Origin: Sisyra terminalis
Taxonomy: Eukaryota > Arthropoda > Insecta > Neuroptera > Sisyridae
Reading direction: 5' to 3'
NCBI GenBank assembly: GCA_958496175.1
Contig: OY292277.1
Coordinates: forward strand, 44,651,050-44,715,049
DNA length: 64,000 bases
The position numbers and the translations under genes are program-made. Below, piece after piece: positions 58,602 to 64,000 of the stretch. The number at the start of each line of letters is the position of its first letter. The stretch's first letter is position 1. The notes under the pieces were generated by a model that was not told the origin of the DNA, searched no databases, and saw nothing but the letters and a program-made list of their open reading frames with translations.

Positions 58602-58861
58602 TATATGGTCCAATTGTGGATCTAAATCACTCAGGATTCCACTCAAATAAACACAGAAAATTTCTGGAGAATAGGTATGGTGGCTTAGGAGAAGTTCTGT
58701 ACATAAATGCAGAAGAATTATATTTATTAAGATACATACAATGTCTAAATAAACGTAAATTCTAAAAAAATGGTTTTTTGAACGTGCATATTTTGCCCAT
58801 TTTTAGTGCATATTTGCATCCATATTTTGGCATTTTGATAGTGCATATAATCCGATGTCTA

Positions 58862-59340
58862 GTGATAATAAACACATTTAAAGTTATCCAAACGTGCTAA
58901 AATTTTGCACAAAGGACTAAACCATTTTGAATTTTTATCAATTAAAATTTTACTCGATCGAAGTTGGTTTAACTAACGGAATTCCCCTGAATTATGGTTC
59001 AATTTATTCGCGAATTAAAGTAAAAACAAAGTAGAAAATTCACGGTTACCAGATATTGATGTCTTTAAAAGAGACATGAGTTCGTCGTATTGTATTTGCT
59101 GTGTATTTTGATTGAGTTTTCGCGAATCTATTGAACCATAATGGGAATACCTCACTAACTTTCATGAAATTCTCATATTTAGTAGTAAAACACTAAAAAT
59201 GTTATGTTCTGTTTTCCAAAAAATCACAATTTTTTCATAATTGAAAAAGATGTTAATAAATTAAGTAAAGTATAAAAGAGTAAAATAAAAAGTACTTAGA
59301 ATGAAAACTATTTTTATGGGTTACTTTTTGTCTTTCCTAT
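58862..59340 (+). repeat. Resumed duplicated block with a small hairpin
   Basis: 58862-58975 repeats the start of the 57015 unit (TTTGCACAAAGGACTAAACC). A hairpin follows: ATTATGGTTCAATTTATTCG at 58991 pairs with its complement ending at 59142. From 59150 the DNA matches 30090-30280. The middle of the hairpin matches 28795-28920 in reverse orientation. Confidence 0.65.
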
Positions 59341-60714
59341 CTTCTGTTTAGTACTTTGATGAAACCCTTAAAAGTGTGGGGGAGGAAACTGATAATTCCT
59401 TAAGCTCTGCACTTTTTCGCTTGAGCTTTCTTTTTCAAAGCTTTCATTGTTGCACCCAAAAGTTAGAAAATCTTTTTCTTGTAACATCAATGTCGCTTAT
59501 TACTTTTGCTAGAAAATACCAAAAAAAATTGTTATTGAATTAAAGTCTGTCATCAAACTTGACATTTTTCTTTTGATACTTACAATTTTGATTCTTTTGG
59601 AGCTCTAAAAAACAATTATGTTTACTGATTCCCATTCTTTCAGGTCTAAATCGATGTATAATGTGAAAGATATATCAGGATGTAGTAGATCAAATAAGTT
59701 AACAGTGTTTTACTTCAGTTATTAATTTATTCAAGTTGCCTGATGAAGTTGAAATAATACCAACAAAACGTTGCAATTGAAATAAATGAAGTAAAACACT
59801 GTTTACTTATTTGGTCTTCTACATCCTGATATATAGTTCAAATTATATTTACGTAATAATCTTTAACAATTTGTTACTTTAAAGTTATTTCAATTATTTC
59901 TTGTTTCAATCTTCTGCTTAGTACTATAATGAAACCCTTAGAAGTGTCGAGAGGAAACTGATAATTCTTTAGGCTCTGCACTTTTTCGCTTGAGGTTTCT
60001 TTTTCAGAGCTTTCATTGTTGAACCCAAAAGTTAGAAATTTTTTTCTTATGACGTCAATGTCGTTAATTACTTTTATTGAAAAATACAAAAAAAAATGGT
60101 ATTAAATTATATCTTGTCATCAAACTTGGAATTTTTCTTTTGATACTTACAATTTTGATTCTTTTGGAGCTCTAAAAACAATTATGTTTACTGATTTCCA
60201 TTCTTTCAGGTCTAAATCGATGTACAATGTGAAGAATATATCAGGATGTATTAGACTAAATAAGTTAACAGTGTTTTACTTCATTTATTCATTTATGCAA
60301 ATTGCCTGATGAAGTTGGAATAAATACAAAAAAAATTATTGTATTGTAGTCTGTCATCAAATATGGCATTTTTCTTTTGATACTTACAATTTTGGTTCTT
60401 TTGGAGCTCTAAAAAAACAAGTATGTTTAGTGATTTCCATTCTATCAGGTTTAAATCAATGTATAATGTGAAGGATATATCAGGATGTAGTAGACCAAAT
60501 AAGTTAACAGTGTCTTACTTCATTTATTCATTTGTACAAGTTGCTTGATGAAGTTGGAATAATACCAACGAAATGTTGCAATTGAAATAAATGAAGTAAA
60601 ACACTTTTAACTTATTTTGTTTAATACATTCTGATATATCCTTCAAATTATGTTTACGAAATAATCATTAAGAAATTTTTACTTTAAAGTTATTTCAATT
60701 ATTTCTTGTTTCAT
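59341..60714 (+). repeat. Three-unit tandem array, each unit with a hammerhead-like core
   Basis: Unit 1 is 59341-59910. Unit 2 starts at 59911 with the same CTTCTG-TTAGTACT and is cut short near 60323. Unit 3 (60324-60714) lacks the first part. Each contains GATACTTACAATTTT, TTTGGAGCTCTAAAA and TATATCAGGATGTA, then a core. The cores are unit 1 CTGATGA-AGTTG...CAAC-AAAAC-GTTGC (59740-59774); unit 2 CTGATGA at 60306, truncated; unit 3 TTGATGA-AGTTGG-AATAATA-CCAAC-GAAA-TGTTGC (60545-60579). In units 1 and 3 the core sits in the loop of a longer inverted repeat (about 59671-59716 with 59788-59835 in unit 1). The layout recalls Penelope/retrozyme repeats. Confidence 0.85.
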
Positions 60715-62758
60715 GGACATAAGGCACCCTTAAATTTCTTTAATTTGTGTATATAGTCTTTGTAGTGTAGTCCATATTATATTAACATTTACTTGTAAAA
60801 GTAATGGAAATGCATGTTTTTCTTATAGAACAAACCGTAGGTTAATTATGTAAAGTATTTAAGTATTAAGTTTATAATATTGTTTTTCGTTATTCAAACA
60901 TTTCATGGGGAAAAAGTGAGATTGTAAGGTAAAACCATGCGAGTGGGAAATTTATTAAGAGTCGCGTCCGTATGGTTTATGTAAATTTAATAGAATATTA
61001 TCACAATGTCGGAGGAGATCTTCGGGAACATATTCCCGGCTAGATGCGAGGATCTAATATATTTTCCTTGCCACTTATGACTCACATGCCCGTTTTGTAC
61101 AATTCGTTGTCGTGTTCTCATTCTTTATGGAAGAATGGAAGCATTTAGGTACTAGTTATCTATGGGACGTGCACGAAATTCTTAGCTGCTGCTGTTCCCG
61201 TGCAACATTCCCAAACATTCTACGTATGTATGCCAACTTATACTCTCACTAACACACATTATTTGGAACCAGGGAATATTTTATTATTCAAAATACGCCC
61301 AAGTACGAAATGAAAAATTGTCGGCCATTTGCAATTATTTAAAGCTAAGAGTTTATATCCACGAACATTAATTCTATTACGTAATTATCCCGTGGGGATC
61401 GGATCAGAGTGGAGCGCATTTTGTTAGTTGTCGTTTTTTTTTCTTCTTTCGTTTTCCGTTTGTAAAAAAATGCGTTTTTCATATTAAGTTTTTCTTCGGA
61501 AGCGATTAAAAAGCGTTTTCGCTTCACAATGTTTATATACATAAACGTAAATCAATTTGACTTTAAATTTTCACAAATGAATGAACATTAACGACGTTTT
61601 CAAGTCGTTTAAACGCGCGAAAACTATTCGATTCCTTGCACACAAACAACAAAAACGGTTAGAATTTATTTGTTTGGCTTTTTTTTTCGTGCTTTTGTAG
61701 ATTTTTTCAAAGATTTTCCTATCTGCGGAATAAAACGTTAACTCACCCAACAAAAGCACGAAGGTTGACACTTTAAAAATTTTACATTAAAGCTATTTTT
61801 GTGGAAAAAAAAATATGTAATATAAACATAATTCCCCTGGATCTCACATTCGGTGCTTTGTTCAAATATGGTTTTATTTTCATGTTACTTTTTTTTTGTT
61901 GTTGTTGTGTGTGGCTCGTAAAACGAAATTTATTTATGTCTTTATTAATTTTTTCTCACGTTTGTTATATGACAAGCGAAAGCCTTGGCGTAAATTTATA
62001 ATCCAGGTTCTAACACGAGTCGAAAAGAAAGAATGGAAAAATATTGTGCCGAGATAATCACATATCAAATTTTTTAAAGAACCCCCGACGGAAATTATTT
62101 TTATTTTTCACAACAACGTGGTGTGTTATAAAATAGAACAACGGTAATAACGTTGGTTCCATATACAAGATTACTCTAATCTGTATATTGGAATGCCTGC
62201 CTGTTATGACATTTCTGTTCTATTTTGATCGGAGAATTATATTACAACACTTTTTAAAGGTAGTTTTTTGCTATAAAATCTGTCGAAATAAAAACTAAAA
62301 TTTTAACAAATTTTCGATACTAAATCAGTATGTTTTCATATTCGTGGCTTAGGATAAACTTTTAGGTTTAAATTTTTCGACTTAAAAATTCAGGTAAATT
62401 CAGGAATCATTGTATCAACTTATGCTAAAGCTTTTTTTAAATGTGCAACATATTTTAATGCAGTTAATTTTAACCAGAAAATTTATGCAGAAATTAAACT
62501 TTTATCCTAAAATATTCCTTATTAAACTTGTCAAAATGCCTTTATTTGAAAATTTTCCTTGGTGTCCAAATAAATGATCGCTAGGAAATAAAAAATAAGA
62601 CACTTACGACTTTCACAGTGATCATAAAATTTGTACTCTAAAAGCGTTAAAACTGGCTCATAAAGAATTTTTGCATGAATTCCCGTGAAAATCCGGAAAT
62701 TCCCTCCCTCCTTTTGCACTTGTATATTCTCTAAAGTATATATTTATATTTCACTATA
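60715..62758. other. Apparently unique non-coding DNA
   Basis: No element was recognised. 60900-62170 is more CpG-rich than average. It has no intron-exon structure that can be supported. Small frames at 61345-61771 (minus) and 61801-62001 (plus) carry no motif. Confidence 0.45.
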
Positions 62759-63310
62759 AGCTCTGAAAACTTCGTAAAGTTACAATTGATTTTTTAAAAT
62801 TTTTGTTGAAAAATTGTTAATTTCATAATTTTAAAAAAACTTTTTTAAGGGATCATTACCAGGGATGACTACTTTCGATTAATATATTTTAGCAAGCATT
62901 TTATAATCAAGTTGAAATCGAGGGCCCACTTAATGTGATCTGATTGAACTATGATACTTTATAATCCATATTCTTCATAATTAGCACTTCCTTGTAAAAC
63001 AAAATAATTTTTTGTAAATTATATATTAATGAGCTCTGAAAACTTTGTAAAGTTACAATTGATTTTTTTTAAATTTTAGTTGAAAAATTGTTGTTAATTA
63101 CAAATTTTTTAAGAAACTATTTTAAGGGATGATTATTAGTGATGACTACTTTCGATTAATTAATATAGCAAGCATTTTATGATCAAGTGGAAAATTGGGG
63201 GTCCACTTGACGTGATTTGATTCAACTATAATACTTTTTAATTCATATTTTTCATAATTAACACTTCCTTGTGAAAGTAAAATAAATTTTTGTAAGTAAT
63301 ATGTTAAATT
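62759..63310 (+). repeat. Direct tandem duplication, 273-bp period
   Basis: AGCTCTGAAAAC at 62759 recurs at 63032, followed by the same series: AAAGTTACAATTGATTTTTT, GGGAT-ATTA, GATGACTACTTTCGATTAAT, AGCAAGCATTTTAT, CACTT--TGTGAT and AACACTTCCTTGT. Two diverged units are present. No coding content. Confidence 0.88.
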
Positions 63311-64000
63311 TTCCATTGAAAAATAATTTTATCAAAGTTTTACCTCAAGACTTGTTTGAAGTTAAGAAGAAAAGAACTTGACGAAAGATTATCAATAAAA
63401 AATAATTTCCTCTTGAGTATTGTAACAAGTCATATGCTATATGGGTCACTTAATATTTTTTTTTTTTTGAATTAACTTGACCTAGTTTGCAAACCTTTTC
63501 CCAACACAATTACCTATTCAATTCCTTTCAGAACCTTTTTAAATGCTAATCCCAATAATGTGAATGACGAAGGGCTTGGGAATTTTTCTTTATATATTGA
63601 AAAAATAAAGTAAGTTTGCTAATTGCAAGTTTGAAAGACTTTGCGTATAACATTGAAATTTTAAACCTTATTCGTTTGTACTTTTTATAATTTTGGTACT
63701 TCAGTAATTCAGTGTAATTTATGTTAAACAAATTCCCTTTAAAAAAGTTCAAAATATTACTGATAAGATTTAAAATTCAATCAACGAAATTTGTAATTGA
63801 GGATATAAAGTTTTGAATTTTAGTACCTATATCAACAGATACAACAAAGCTTTTGTCTATGTATAAAACCAACTAAAGAAATTTTTTCAAAGTTTAAAAA
63901 AAATGGGAACTACTTAGGCATACTTCCTGGGTATTTCCTTAAATACGATTATCAAACGACCATTTTCGTGAAAAAAAATTCTGATCTTTGTTTCGGACCA
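63311..64000. other. AT-rich non-coding DNA
   Basis: Nothing was recognised to the end of the window. Confidence 0.5.

Larger units (their letters stand above)
57809..58861 (+). mobile_element. hAT element with near-perfect 8-bp target duplication
   Basis: Ends: TAGACATCGGAATATATGCA on the left. The reverse complement of the right end is TAGACATCGGATTATATGCA. The flanks are GTGGTAAT (57801-57808) and GTGATAAT (58862-58869), an 8-bp duplication with one mismatch. Length is 1053 bp. The insertion splits the duplicated block, which has no counterpart of it at 28 kb, so the empty site supports the boundaries. Transposase remnants lie inside. Confidence 0.87.

Overview
The window looks like non-genic DNA of an arthropod nuclear genome, most likely an insect. 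It is very AT-rich and has no operon-like gene packing, and no host protein-coding gene could be supported on either strand. Every protein-like stretch that can be named belongs to a decayed transposable element. These are Jockey-type and RNase H-bearing non-LTR retrotransposons, Tc1/mariner and mariner transposases, and hAT transposases. The order (beetle or other) cannot be fixed from the sequence alone. The DNA reads as intergenic or long-intron sequence, with repeat-rich stretches alternating with apparently unique blocks that are a little richer in CpG.

Layout. 0-5 kb: unique DNA, then a long foldback element (1931-3135) carrying a nested LINE tail, then a Tc1/mariner transposase remnant and a Jockey fragment. 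5-14 kb: a Tc1/mariner remnant with TA ends (6501-7288), a dispersed repeat (7390-7790), a second foldback (8929-10378) and two short hAT MITEs with intact 8-bp target duplications (11884-12085, 13458-13674). 14-20 kb: a palindrome with a hammerhead-like core (14132-14663) and a hAT element with intact target duplication and a recognisable dimerisation domain (16989-18018). 20-26 kb: three more remnants, among them a second copy of the transposase-plus-Jockey composite seen at 3-4.5 kb, then hairpin repeats and a tRNA-derived SINE. 27-36 kb: one copy of a diverged duplicated region, a 1-kb foldback with a perfect 8-bp target duplication (32056-33066), another hammerhead-like palindrome and an RNase H LINE remnant. 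38-48 kb: three copies of a second Jockey family, a LINE tail, a mariner pseudogene and a Tc1-like pseudogene. 50-52 kb: a third target-duplicated foldback and a GGGT-rich inverted-terminal-repeat element. 57-60.7 kb: the second copy of the duplicated region, split by a hAT insertion, then a three-unit tandem array whose units each carry a CTGATGA-stem-GAAA-like core. The end holds a 273-bp tandem duplication.

Two patterns stand out. First, several unrelated-looking repeat families share one architecture: CTGANGA, a short hairpin, (G)AAAC, then G(T/C)(T/G)GC or GCGTC, then AATAAA(G), usually in the loop of a longer palindrome. This is the catalytic-core layout of hammerhead ribozymes, known from Penelope-like retroelements and animal retrozymes, but no complete cleavage site was found here. 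Second, long foldback elements (1931, 8929, 32056 and 50166) share internal modules: TTGCTCCCA, CCTGAAA-TTTGAGCTCTTAATAT and CTCTACAAAA. Two of them sit between perfect 8-bp duplications, which suggests one non-autonomous hAT-mobilised superfamily.

Nothing here looks expressed or intact. All transposase and reverse transcriptase remnants carry stops, frameshifts or deletions. All similarity statements are by eye and have not been checked by alignment.
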